32,588 nt of DNA from Planctomycetota bacterium (GCA_022563315.1 JADFNO010000021.1:1-32588); one strand, 5' to 3'; numbered from the stretch's first letter, positions 23,902-31,847 are shown. Notes: generated by a model not told the origin, from the sequence alone. Program-made: numbers and translations.

Positions 23902-24639
23902 ATGGCCAAAAAAGACAGCACCCCCCCCGCCGACGAATCGCAATCCACCGCCCAGGACCAAGCCCCGGCTGCCGACGACAAGCCGACTGATGCGGCTGAT
24001 GCGGCGGCTGCGACTGATGCAGTTGATGCGACTGATGCAGTTGATGCGCCTGATGCGACTGATGCAGTTGATGCGCCTGATTCAGCTGATGCCGACGACC
24101 CCAAGACCTCAACGCCGGCCAAGGCTCCCAAGAAAACCAGCAAACCGCGGCGCAAGCCCAAAGTGGCAGCAAAGGCTGAGGCGGCGCCCCCAGCCAAGGA
24201 CAAGGCTGACAAGCCAGCCGTTGCCCCCGGCCCCAGCGGTGCGCCACCCGACGGCCACTGGTGGTGGGGAACCGGGCGGCGCAAGAGAGCGGTCGCTCGT
24301 GTGCGGATCCGCCCCGGTGACGGCAAGTTTGTGATCAACAAACGCCCGTACGAATCCTACTTCACCGAAGAGCGAGATCGCAACGATTTGATGAACGTGC
24401 TGAATAAGACCAATACCGCCGGAAGCCTGGATGTTCACGTCAACCTCCACGGCGGCGGCTATATGGGTCAGGCCGGCGCTATCGTTCTCGGGCTCGCCCG
24501 GGCGCTGCGAAAGTACGACGAATCGCTCGAGCCGATCCTCCGCAGCAACGGACTCCTCAGCCGCGACCCACGCAAGGTCGAGCGCAAGAAGTACGGCCAG
24601 CCCGGCGCTCGAAAACGCTTCCAGTTCTCCAAGCGCTAA
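23902..24639 (+). CDS. rpsI: Small-subunit ribosomal protein S9 with a long N-terminal extension
   Basis: Residues 119-245 are a normal S9: WGTGRRKRAVARVRI, GDGKFVINKRPYESYF, DVHVNLHGGGYMGQAGAIVLGLARAL, and the C-terminal LSRDPRKVERKKYGQPGARKRFQFSKR, the tail that reaches the ribosomal P site. In front is an extension of about 118 residues: residues 28-66 are almost only Ala, Asp, Val, Thr and Pro, built from DATDAV/DAPDAT repeats. A Lys-, Pro- and Ala-rich stretch resembling a histone-H1 tail follows. The repeat is encoded by an 18-bp DNA unit in three copies within 24013-24084. ATG 23902 has no strong ribosome site, so an internal start is possible, but no good alternative exists before the core. 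A strong terminator follows. Confidence 0.97.
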   Translation: MAKKDSTPPADESQSTAQDQAPAADDKPTDAADAAAATDAVDATDAVDAPDATDAVDAPDSADADDPKTSTPAKAPKKTSKPRRKPKVAAKAEAAPPAKDKADKPAVAPGPSGAPPDGHWWWGTGRRKRAVARVRIRPGDGKFVINKRPYESYFTEERDRNDLMNVLNKTNTAGSLDVHVNLHGGGYMGQAGAIVLGLARALRKYDESLEPILRSNGLLSRDPRKVERKKYGQPGARKRFQFSKR

Positions 24640-24675
24640 GTACACATCCAAATACAATAGATCTCCCCGACAACG

Positions 24676-24703
24676 CCCACGGATACCAATCCGTGGGTTT
24701 TTT
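24676..24703 (+). terminator. Rho-independent terminator of rplM-rpsI
   Basis: A perfect 9-bp stem, CCCACGGAT with ATCCGTGGG, and an ACCA loop is followed at once by six T residues. It starts 37 bases after the rpsI stop and fits the plus-strand operon. Confidence 0.92.
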
Positions 24704-24741
24704 CCATCCCTCACCCCTCACCTCATGCCGTCTCCATGCAC

Positions 24742-24813
24742 GGGTGCCAAGCTTTGACCCTCTTCGGGCAAAGCATGCTTCACCCCGAGGACCGGGGATG
24801 AAGCATGGCACCC
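24742..24813. repeat. Cloverleaf-like palindromic element
   Basis: The outer arms GGGTGCCAAGCTT (24742-24754) and AAGCATGGCACCC (24801-24813) are inverted with one mismatch. Inside are two further hairpins: GCTTTG-A-CCC with GGG-CAAAGC around 24751-24774, and ATGCTTCACCCCG with CGGGGATGAAGCAT (24775-24806, one mismatch). Arms of different hairpins overlap, so alternative folds compete. It lies in a gene-free region just downstream of the rpsI terminator. Confidence 0.75.
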
Positions 24814-24816
24814 ACC

Positions 24817-24911
24817 CTTCCCCGTGTAGCCGCCGCGGCAACGCGGTGTCGATGGCGCGGCAGGCGTTCATTCACGTTCGACCCGCCGTGGCCGGCGGGG
24901 CTAAACGGTCG
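24817..24911. repeat. 95-bp dispersed intergenic repeat, copy 1
   Basis: It is nearly identical at both ends to 31737-31832, in the same orientation. It contains a hairpin CCGCG-GCAA-CGCGG and a hairpin CCCGCCG-TGGC-CGGCGGG followed by GGCTAAACGG. The middle part (around 24857-24872) differs between the copies, while both hairpins are kept; the first loop is GCAA here and GCCA in copy 2. Nothing suggests that it is coding. Confidence 0.85.
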
Positions 24912-24950
24912 AGCCAGAAAACCGGACAGGTCCGTTGAATAGACCGCCGC

Positions 24951-24977
24951 GCCGCTCGGGGAGCGGCCGCTAAACGT
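24951..24977. repeat. Hairpin followed by GCTAAACG, member of the same short-repeat family
   Basis: A 7-bp perfect stem GCCGCTC-GGG-GAGCGGC (24951-24967) is followed by CGCTAAACG, echoing the GGCTAAACGG after the hairpin of the 95-bp repeat. It lies about 40 bp downstream of copy 1. The rest of 24704-25060 holds no recognisable gene. Confidence 0.6.
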
Positions 24978-25060
24978 GGCGATGTCCGGCCATCGTTCTT
25001 CGTGCGTCCCTTCGCGCCTCCATCTTGCACATCCGTGTTCATCTGTGGTTCCTCCCTTCC

Positions 25061-26710
25061 TCATTGCCGCGCTGCGGCGCGCAGTTGCCGCTGGGCTTTG
25101 CGGATGGCCCGGACTACGGCGGTGCTGGTCATCTGGAACTGCTCAGCGAGATCAGTCACCGCCAGTGGACGCCGTCCGTCGAGTCCGAAGTGCAGTTGCA
25201 CGAGTGTGCGCAACCGAACGTCGATCTTCTCGATATACGGTCGAAGATCGGGTCGAAGGTCCAGCCACGACTGCCAGGGGTCGAGCGAACTAAAGGGATC
25301 GTTCAGCGTCACCGAGCCCGGCGTATGCCGGCTGGCCGCTCGCGTCGTCACGGGGCGCACACCACGGACCGCGAGAGCTCGATCCATCGCATACCCGCAG
25401 GTGTGGTCCATTCGCTGTCCCCGCGCGGGATCGATGCGCTGGACCGTCTCGGCCGCGACCAGAATCGCCAGTCCAAGCAACATGCGTATCTCTTGCGACG
25501 GCTGCTGGACCAACGAGCGGTGCAGCGTCTGCTCGATGGCCGCAATTGCCGCCGGCATTCCCAGCTCGATGAGCGTGGCCTTGAGAAGCGTGGCCCATCT
25601 CAGGTCGGTCTCGACGCCATCGAGAACCGTTGCCGACGGATCGTCCCCCAGCGTTTCGATCACGCGCCCGGCGCGCCGCTTGAGAAGGTTGTAAGCGGCG
25701 ATGAGCGATTGCTCGAGGTTCTCCTGCGGTGGCGAGGCCTGATGCGCCGCTTCGATCAGGCTGACCGCATCGAGCTGCATCGGCATGGCGCTTAGCCCCG
25801 TGTTGACGGCGGGTGCGGAGAGGATCACCGCTTCGGCATCTTCGCGGTCCATCGTCGGCAACGTGATATAGGGCAAATCCAACGACCGCAATAGGGCGCC
25901 GCGCCGGTGGTTGAACACGCGATGCACGGTCGCTGGAGTCTTGGCGAACCGGCGCGACAACACCGCCGGCGAGACGCCCCAATGGATCGCCCGGAACACC
26001 AACCGGATATCGCGCTGGGTCAGCGGGCCGCGCTCGGCGAAGATCGGCGGCCGGGCCCGGCGATCGTGACGCCGAAGAATGGAGCGGACCGTCTCATGCG
26101 CCCGGTCGTGTGCTTTTGCCAACTCCTTGGCGACCGCGTTGAGGGAGAGATTTCGCGACGCACGGAGGGCGGCGGCCTCAGAAATAATCTGCCGTTCGAT
26201 CGACTTGTCCACGCGCGTAAAGCCGGCCGCGTCGGCGAGCTGCTTTCGGTGGTGTTGAACGAAACGCTGGAGCACGTCCTCGAAGCAAGCGAGACGTTTC
26301 ACGCCGTCCGTGAAGGTCACGTAGTGACAGACCAACCCTTGATGCCGATACCGCTGGAGAGACTTGGACGAGACGCCGAGGCGCGACGCCACCTCGGCCA
26401 GCGCGATGGCGGATCGATCATCGTGATTTGGCGGCAGGTCGAGCGTGTGGCTGAGCTGCTGAACCAACGCGACCAGGTCCCCCACCAGTGCTTCGCCCAC
26501 GAGCATCGCCGCCGGACCGGCGCTTTCCGGGCGGTAACCGGTGATCCGGTAGCGGACGAAATCCTCGGGGTAGGTGCGACTCGGCTTCACCTGAGTCACG
26601 AGCTGCTCAGCGGCGTCCATCTGGCGACGGCGAACATGAACCGGGGCCCGCAGCAGTTCCCGGCACAGCTCGTCGATCGCCGTGATTCTGAATCGAGCAA
26701 CTCGGGGCAT
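25061..26710 (-). CDS. Sigma-factor-like regulator with several HTH domains
   Basis: The 549-residue soluble protein has four likely helix-turn-helix units. Residues 103-150 look like a MerR-type winged helix (LAEVASRLGVSSKSLQRYRHQG, then the wing). Residues 186-215 (LSLNAVAKELAKAHDRAHETVRSIL) and 230-266 (TQRDIRLVFRAIHWGVSPAVLSRRFAKTPATVHRVF) look like HTH helices. Residues 500-546 resemble sigma-70 region 4 (LQLHFGLDGRRPLAVTDLAEQFQMTSTAVVRAIRKAQRQLRA). No region 2, the part that melts promoters, was recognised, so it may be a divergent sigma factor, an anti-terminator-like protein or a DNA-binding regulator. ATG 26710 has GAGG six bases upstream. It follows mqnA by 70 bp on the same strand and may be co-transcribed. 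Confidence 0.6.
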   Translation of the reverse strand: MPRVARFRITAIDELCRELLRAPVHVRRRQMDAAEQLVTQVKPSRTYPEDFVRYRITGYRPESAGPAAMLVGEALVGDLVALVQQLSHTLDLPPNHDDRSAIALAEVASRLGVSSKSLQRYRHQGLVCHYVTFTDGVKRLACFEDVLQRFVQHHRKQLADAAGFTRVDKSIERQIISEAAALRASRNLSLNAVAKELAKAHDRAHETVRSILRRHDRRARPPIFAERGPLTQRDIRLVFRAIHWGVSPAVLSRRFAKTPATVHRVFNHRRGALLRSLDLPYITLPTMDREDAEAVILSAPAVNTGLSAMPMQLDAVSLIEAAHQASPPQENLEQSLIAAYNLLKRRAGRVIETLGDDPSATVLDGVETDLRWATLLKATLIELGMPAAIAAIEQTLHRSLVQQPSQEIRMLLGLAILVAAETVQRIDPARGQRMDHTCGYAMDRALAVRGVRPVTTRAASRHTPGSVTLNDPFSSLDPWQSWLDLRPDLRPYIEKIDVRLRTLVQLHFGLDGRRPLAVTDLAEQFQMTSTAVVRAIRKAQRQLRAAARQ

Positions 26711-26780
26711 CCCGACCTCTGTCGGGAAGGATAGCCCGCGCGGCGTCGTGCCGTGGCCCGGGCCGGGATCCTCGGTTGTT

Positions 26781-27644
26781 TCAAGTCGCCAGTATCTCTA
26801 GCTTCCGGGCTTGGGGGATCAGGCCGTGGTCGAATGCCTTCTGGTAGAACAGCTCCAGGCCGGCGAGACGCCGCTCGGTAAACTCGAAGGCGAGCTTCTG
26901 CTTGAGATAGTCCGCGGCCAGGTCACCCGGCCAGTGCCGAGGAACGGCGCTGCGCTGAACGATCCGATCGAGTCGGTCAAGCTCGTTATGGCGGCGCTGG
27001 CGATCGAGAACGGCCCCGACTGCGGACAACAGACCTGCGTCGGTGCGGCATTTGGCCATCCACAAGGCAAATACGAACGGCAGACCCGTATGCTCCACCC
27101 ACACCGCGCCAAGGTCGAGTTGATGTGGGTAGCGAATCGCCGGCGGCGAGTCCGTCACGACCTTGTCGCCGATCAAGAGCATTGACTCGGGCCAATCGAT
27201 GGGCCGGTTCCGGGCCACGTGCTCACGGGCGTGGTAGTCGATCAGCTCGGGCGCCAGGTCGTAGATCTCCTTCAAGAGAATCTGCATCAGCACGATCGAC
27301 GTGTGGCTGTCGGTGTCGCAGTAAATCCGTTCGATGCGCTCAACTGGGACGTTGGAGTACAGCCGAACCGTGAGCGTCGCCCCGTCGCACCCCAGTAATC
27401 CAGCGGGAAGTATGACCAAGGGCTCGGTTGACCGTTGATAGTCGATCGCGGAACACAGGGCCACGTCCACCTCGTCGTCGAGCAATTGTTGCAGCAGCCG
27501 GCTCGGCACGGTGAACCGCAGTTCGACGTCGGCAAGGTTCTGGAGGCCGTCAATCAGCGGCAACGTGTTGACGAAGCTCACCACGCCGAGGCGAATGGGG
27601 CGACGACGGGTCTGAGCGGTTGCGACCGCGGCTGGTTCGGACAT
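26781..27644 (-). CDS. mqnA: Chorismate dehydratase MqnA (futalosine menaquinone pathway)
   Basis: MqnA removes water from chorismate to give 3-[(1-carboxyvinyl)oxy]benzoate, the entry step of the futalosine route to menaquinone. The protein, with a periplasmic-binding-protein-like fold but no signal peptide, has RLGVVSFVNTLPLIDGL at its start, DEVDVALCSAIDYQRS, the substrate loop DTDSHTSIVLMQILLKEIY, MLLIGDKVV and LGAVWVEHTGLPFVFALWMA, all diagnostic. The frame extends to 27845, but ATG 27644, shortly before the first strand, is preferred, giving 287 aa. No other mqn gene is in the window, as is common when the pathway genes are scattered. The sigma-like regulator lies downstream. Confidence 0.94.
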   Translation of the reverse strand: MSEPAAVATAQTRRRPIRLGVVSFVNTLPLIDGLQNLADVELRFTVPSRLLQQLLDDEVDVALCSAIDYQRSTEPLVILPAGLLGCDGATLTVRLYSNVPVERIERIYCDTDSHTSIVLMQILLKEIYDLAPELIDYHAREHVARNRPIDWPESMLLIGDKVVTDSPPAIRYPHQLDLGAVWVEHTGLPFVFALWMAKCRTDAGLLSAVGAVLDRQRRHNELDRLDRIVQRSAVPRHWPGDLAADYLKQKLAFEFTERRLAGLELFYQKAFDHGLIPQARKLEILAT

Positions 27645-28040
27645 ACCCCAGATCGTAGCCGCCGCACCTGTGATGTGTGAGAAGAAGCGGCCGGTGCGCT
27701 CGACCGGAGGCGTGGAGTTCGGGAAGCACTTATTCCAAGTGGGTCGGACAAACGCGGACCCTCGTAGATAGTGTTTGCTTCCCGAACTCCTCACCTCCGG
27801 CCGGGAGTCGCTATCGGTTCGCTCGACCCCGCACATCAAAAGCACGGTCCAGCACCTGCGGAGGTCAGTTATCGGCTATCGGCTCGTCACGCCAGCGTCA
27901 TGCGATGGGGATAGCGCTCGCACAGATTCCCGGCCGTCCGGGCTGGCGAGGCTCAGGGCTCGACTCCCGACGTGACACGATGCCGCCAGCTGGCGCGTGC
28001 ACGTCCTCTGATCGCCCGAAAGCTCCGATTGACGGGCAGA
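27645..28040. other. Gene-free region upstream of mqnA
   Basis: About 400 bp between the mqnA start and the terminator of the PEP-CTERM-type gene. It holds the inverted repeat at 27704-27800 and no ORF with recognisable content. The mqnA promoter is expected here on the minus strand but was not identified. Confidence 0.5.
27704..27800. repeat. Long inverted repeat (22 of 25 bp arms)
   Basis: The left arm CCGGAGG-CGT-GGAGTTCGGGAAGCA (27704-27728) is matched on the other strand by 27776-27800, with only the central three bases different. The 47-bp loop contains a smaller hairpin, GGGTC with GACCC. There is no T-run, so it is not a simple terminator. It lies about 60 bp upstream of the mqnA start codon and could be a folded leader, an operator or a small mobile palindrome. 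Confidence 0.8.
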
Positions 28041-28079
28041 CAAAAAAAGAAAACCGGCAGAACATGGTGTTCTACCGGT
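28041..28079 (-). terminator. Rho-independent terminator of the PEP-CTERM-type gene
   Basis: Read on the minus strand, CCGGTAGAACA pairs with TGTTCTGCCGG (one mismatch) around a short CCA loop, followed by TTTTCTTTTTTT. It lies about 40 bp beyond the stop codon of the upstream minus-strand gene. Confidence 0.88.
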
Positions 28080-28118
28080 CGAGGTCGAGGTAAGACGAGA
28101 TCAGGCGAGATGTCGCGC

Positions 28119-28781
28119 TCAGCGTCGGCGACGACGTCGAGAAGCGAATCCGGCCAGACCCAACAGGACGAGCACGCCAGGAGCGGGGATATTGCCGATC
28201 GTCAGATTGTCGATTTGGAACTGGCCACGCGTCGTGAATCCGCCGCCCGCAAGACCCAGATGAATGGACTGGATGTCCAGCTTTGAGGTGATACCAAAGA
28301 ATGAGGCGCCGGAAGGAAGCGCAACGTCCAACGTCGTGTTGTCACCGAACGTGATAAAAGCGTGGTATGGAAGGGCGGACGAGTTGCTCAAAACGTCGAA
28401 ACCAGCGCCGTACACGCCGCTGGCTGTACCCACGGAAGTCGACGTGAAGATCAACCTGAAGGATCCGTTGCAGCCCGCGCAGTATGCTTTATTGCCGCCT
28501 TCGGGACCGAAGATGAAATTCCAGTTGTTGAAGCCGGTGGTGAAGTACTCCGTTTCGCCCAAGATACCGCTCATATGTGCGTTGGTGTGAATGTCCAATG
28601 TGCCGCCATCGGAGATGTCACCGTGCAAATACCCATCGGCTTGGTAATCATCGAGAACGATGGTGCCGAGCGCACTCTCAAAGGCCGTGCGGTCGTTGTA
28701 CTGGTTCGTCCCATCCGCCAGCGCAGGTACCGCGAAAAGCAAGGCCGCGCCAAGTCCACAAACAGTTGTTTTTTTCATCAT
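28119..28781 (-). CDS. Secreted protein with PEP-CTERM-type sorting signal
   Basis: A signal peptide (MMKKTTVCGLGAALLFAVPALA) precedes a beta-rich, Gly-, Asn- and Thr-rich domain of about 170 residues with a CAGC cysteine pair. The C-terminus has the tripartite sorting layout: IPAPGVLVLLGLAGFAS and then RRRRRR, where PAP replaces the usual PEP. Such tails are recognised by exosortases, which are not in this window. The frame extends to 28889, but the two ATGs at 28781 and 28778 follow GAGGAG, four or seven bases on; either could start. Its own promoter and terminator make it a single-gene unit. The mature function is unknown; attachment to the cell surface is inferred. Confidence 0.82.
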   Translation of the reverse strand: MMKKTTVCGLGAALLFAVPALADGTNQYNDRTAFESALGTIVLDDYQADGYLHGDISDGGTLDIHTNAHMSGILGETEYFTTGFNNWNFIFGPEGGNKAYCAGCNGSFRLIFTSTSVGTASGVYGAGFDVLSNSSALPYHAFITFGDNTTLDVALPSGASFFGITSKLDIQSIHLGLAGGGFTTRGQFQIDNLTIGNIPAPGVLVLLGLAGFASRRRRRR

Positions 28782-28879
28782 ATTTCTCCTCGTTCCGGTA
28801 CCTGAGCCCAAAAGAAGCCCGGCACCAATGCGAATCCTTCTTTGCTCAACTCTACTCGCACCTTTGGGTGCACCGCTCC

Positions 28880-28909
28880 ACCCTACCACCGCCTGCCTCT
28901 AGGCGTCAA
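28880..28909 (-). promoter_or_regulatory. Possible promoter of the PEP-CTERM-type gene
   Basis: On the minus strand TTGACG (28904-28909) is a good -35, and TAGGGT (28880-28885), 18 bp further, is a weak -10. The distance to the start at 28781 leaves a leader of about 90 bases that contains a GCACC-CAAA-GGTGC hairpin. Confidence 0.4.
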
Positions 28910-29288
28910 GAACAAATCCGAAATTCAGACGCGGGCTTACGGCGTCCGGGCATGGTCCTGGCCGTATATACCTGTCAGTTATGGACTTATAGATCAAACC
29001 CCCTCGCCAAAAATGCCCCTTGCGGTCTGGTCCTGGACCTCGTGCTAACGCAGAAACGGCGGCTGACCGGCATCGTTGAACACCGAGTATGTTCGGCACT
29101 TGTTCGGTTGGCGCCCTCCGCTGACCGCGGGTTTGCCTTGGGAGGTGAGTCAAACCGGCAAGTCGCCACGAACGGAGCTGCCGGCCGCGATTGACGCCGC
29201 CCGATGTTTGCGGGTGATCTATCTTCCGCCCCCCCTCCCCCGGCGCAGTGGAACCTGTTTCGTGGTGAGTCGTGCGGAAGTCGGCGGA
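28910..29288. other. Gene-free region, 380 bp
   Basis: Between the PEP-CTERM-type gene and the type III polyketide synthase, both minus strand. No ORF with recognisable content, no terminator with a T-run and no RNA gene was seen. Confidence 0.4.
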
Positions 29289-30404
29289 CTACTCGCACGA
29301 GAGAAGAGCGAGACTCTCGATACTCAAACCCGGACCGAAGGCCAGCATCAGCCCGGGCAGTTGGTAGCCGTCCCCAAGAACCTGGTCGAGCACAAACAGC
29401 ACGGTGCATGAGGACATGTTTCCGAAGCGTCGCAAGACCGTGCGGGCGGAATCGAGGCCGGACCTTCCTTGCAAATCGAGCCCACTGTCAACGGCGTCGA
29501 GGATTCCGGCGCCGCCAGGGTGAACGACATAGCAGTTGGGGCGCTGCGGCGCGACACTGGCAACGTACGAGGCGATCCGCTGGCGCAGTATGACCGGAAC
29601 CTGGCGCGTCAATGTCATGGCGAACCCTTCATCCGTGATCCGCCAAGTCATCCAATCCCGGCCCTCGGGGATGAGCCGGCTGTGGCCAATCGTCAAGCGC
29701 CCGATACCGACGCGCCCGTGTTCGATCGCCCTGCGCTCGCCGACAACGATCGCTACCGCCGCTCCGTCAGCGAACAGTGCCGAGGCCACTTGGTTTTGCG
29801 CGCTTGGATCACGGCGAACATGCAGTGAACACAGTTCCACGCAGACAACGACCACCACCGCGTCAGGATCAGCTACACATGTACGCACCGCGCTGCGCAG
29901 ACCGTTGATCGCGCCGAAACAACCCATGAACCCGATGATCGTGCGCTTCACGGTCAGGGACATACCAAGCCGGTGGATCAGCGCTATATCGAGTCCAGGC
30001 GCTGAGAAACCCGTGCAGGAGACGATGATCAGATCAGTGACGTCCTGAGCGTTGATACCGGCGTTTGTGAGAGCGCAGCGGACTGCGTCCTCGGCCAACG
30101 GCGGCGCATGGTGCTCATACGATTCCATTCGTTGTTTGGTCGATAGCCCGACGACTTCTTCAACAGGCATCACACTATGACGCTGATCGATTTTGCTTCC
30201 GTCAACGATCCTTTGCCAGCGTTCGGCGGCTTGCCCAGTCAATCCCCACATGTCGGCGAGGCGTTGGGCGATCTGGGCTTGCGAGAAGCACGGCTTGGGG
30301 GTGGCGAGGCCCAAGCCGACCAGTAGCGCCTCGGCGGTGGTCGCACGGCCCGAACGTGTCGGGTGAACCTGCGAGCTGGACTTCAGTTGGCGAAGCTGAT
30401 TCAC
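29289..30404 (-). CDS. Type III polyketide synthase (chalcone/stilbene synthase family)
   Basis: It condenses an acyl-CoA starter with malonyl-CoA units and cyclises the chain. The catalytic triad is complete: Cys162 in GFMGCFGAING, His295 in YVVHPGGAGILDAV, and Asn329 in FGNMSSCTVLFVLD. The GFGPG-type loop near the C-terminus is AFGPGLSIE. The length, 371 aa, is that of bacterial relatives. The frame runs up to 30647, but GTG 30404 is preferred because it overlaps the stop of the upstream oxidoreductase as GTGA, showing translational coupling, and the homologous region begins soon after. The product is probably a pyrone, resorcinol or related phenolic lipid; starter length cannot be read. 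A flavoprotein partner as in alkylresorcinol-quinone clusters supports a modified product. Confidence 0.93.
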   Translation of the reverse strand: MNQLRQLKSSSQVHPTRSGRATTAEALLVGLGLATPKPCFSQAQIAQRLADMWGLTGQAAERWQRIVDGSKIDQRHSVMPVEEVVGLSTKQRMESYEHHAPPLAEDAVRCALTNAGINAQDVTDLIIVSCTGFSAPGLDIALIHRLGMSLTVKRTIIGFMGCFGAINGLRSAVRTCVADPDAVVVVVCVELCSLHVRRDPSAQNQVASALFADGAAVAIVVGERRAIEHGRVGIGRLTIGHSRLIPEGRDWMTWRITDEGFAMTLTRQVPVILRQRIASYVASVAPQRPNCYVVHPGGAGILDAVDSGLDLQGRSGLDSARTVLRRFGNMSSCTVLFVLDQVLGDGYQLPGLMLAFGPGLSIESLALLSCE

Positions 30405-31564
30405 GGCATCACCACTTTCCCAACAAGACCGCGCGTGAGCGGCCCGGGTCGAGCCACAGCGCCGGCGAGTAGGCCCAGCAGGCGAGGACGCCCCAACGAC
30501 CATGAAACGAGCCGACACAGCCACTGCCGACGCCCGATGCGATCTCGCCACGCCCTTGCGTACCGCCTGGCCACGGCCGGCGTCCAGTCGCCCGGCGATT
30601 GATCCGCGACGACCTCGGCCAGAACCTCCGCGCTGGTCAGCGCCCAACTCATCCCTTCGCCGGTGAACGGCTCGACATAGCCCGCCGCATCACCGACGAG
30701 CGCCACTCGCCCTCCCGCCACCGCCCGTGGTCGACACGGAATCGGACCGGCGCCGAGCACTTTCACCGCATGTAGCGCCGCTGCGTTGGCTAACCCGACC
30801 CGGCGCAGCAGATCGAATCGTCGAGCAACCGCAGCCACGAAAGACACGGGTCTGGAGGCATCGGCGTCGTGCGGCGATACGAGCCCGGCCAAATGCAACA
30901 GGCCTCGACCCTGATTGACCACGCCCAGATACCCGCCCGGCACGACGAACATCTCGATTGTCTCCCGCGCGAGCAAGTCGGCGCGCGGGCAGCGCACATC
31001 GAGTGAGAAGCCGAACTTTCGTCCGATCCGCTTCTTCGTCGCCGCCAGACCTGCAGCCTGCGCCACACCGCTGCGGAGCCCGTCGGCGCCAATGACAAGG
31101 CGACACCGAAGGCGGCGAGTTTGGCGCTGCGGCGACCTCACCTCGACGACGGCGCCGTGGTCATCCGTTGACCGCAGACATGCGCGGGCCGATTGGACCA
31201 CCGTTACCCCAGCTCGCGCAGCTCGATCACGCAGGAGCTGATCGAACTCACGCCGGGGCACGAGCAGATAGCCGCCGGCGCGATGATCGTCGGCGAGTGC
31301 GATGGTGGCCGGTTCTCGTTGCCCAAGATGCAGGCGCAACCGTTGCGATCTGCCGACCGAACGTGCTCGCACGTCGTCCAGCAGACCCTCGCGCTGCAAC
31401 AATGGATGCACGGCCAAGTTCAGACAATGCCCGCAGGCCTTGTCCCGAAACCGCCCGCCCCGCTCGATCAGGGCGACACGCCAGCGGAGCTTGGCCAGCA
31501 GCAGCGCGCTCAGACTCCCCGCGGGGCCGCCGCCGATCACGACCGCGTCGAATTCATCCGTCAT
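30401..31564 (-). CDS. FAD-dependent oxidoreductase (geranylgeranyl reductase/hydroxylase-like)
   Basis: The Rossmann dinucleotide site VVIGGGPAGSLSALLLA opens the protein. The second FAD contact, RVALVGDAAGYVEPFTGEGMSWAL, lies near residue 275, and RLVIGADGLRSGVA (DG motif) near residue 157; together they place it in the group of geranylgeranyl reductase-like and aromatic hydroxylase-like flavoproteins. ACGHCLN near residue 45 is a CxxC pair of unknown role. The product is probably soluble or membrane-associated and may oxidise or reduce the polyketide made by the coupled synthase. ATG 31564 is taken as start although the ribosome site is weak; the in-frame TTG just before it is an alternative. 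Its stop overlaps the polyketide synthase start. Confidence 0.88.
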   Translation of the reverse strand: MTDEFDAVVIGGGPAGSLSALLLAKLRWRVALIERGGRFRDKACGHCLNLAVHPLLQREGLLDDVRARSVGRSQRLRLHLGQREPATIALADDHRAGGYLLVPRREFDQLLRDRAARAGVTVVQSARACLRSTDDHGAVVEVRSPQRQTRRLRCRLVIGADGLRSGVAQAAGLAATKKRIGRKFGFSLDVRCPRADLLARETIEMFVVPGGYLGVVNQGRGLLHLAGLVSPHDADASRPVSFVAAVARRFDLLRRVGLANAAALHAVKVLGAGPIPCRPRAVAGGRVALVGDAAGYVEPFTGEGMSWALTSAEVLAEVVADQSPGDWTPAVARRYARAWRDRIGRRQWLCRLVSWSLGRPRLLGLLAGAVARPGPLTRGLVGKVVMP

Positions 31565-31736
31565 CAACGCACCGAGACATCAGGATGTGAAGTGTAGCGA
31601 CCGGTCGGCGAGGCGGACCGAGGAATCTTGCCGCCGGGACGTGGGTCGTATCCGGCCATGAGTAGGTCAGGCCTTGGGCCTGACTGGCTTGTGACGAGGC
31701 AGGCTCAAAGCGTGCCCTACACCTGGGGTGGCGGTT

Positions 31737-31832
31737 CTTCCCCGTGTAGCCTCCGCGGCCACGCGGTGTCGATGGCGATGACGTGCGTTTGTTGACGTTC
31801 GACCCGCCGTGGCCGGCGGGGCTAAACGGTCG
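31737..31832. repeat. 95-bp dispersed intergenic repeat, copy 2
   Basis: It matches copy 1 at 24817-24911, with both hairpins intact, including CCCGCCG-TGGC-CGGCGGG and the following GGCTAAACGG. It lies 170 bp upstream of the oxidoreductase gene, in the same orientation as copy 1, in the gene-free DNA of 31565-31918. Confidence 0.85.
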
Positions 31833-31847
31833 GAATTGTCTTGCTCA

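Noticed and set aside
25290-25982. 230-codon minus-strand frame inside the sigma-like gene
   Set aside because: It is a shifted frame of the longer gene, whose frame carries the HTH and region-4-like motifs.
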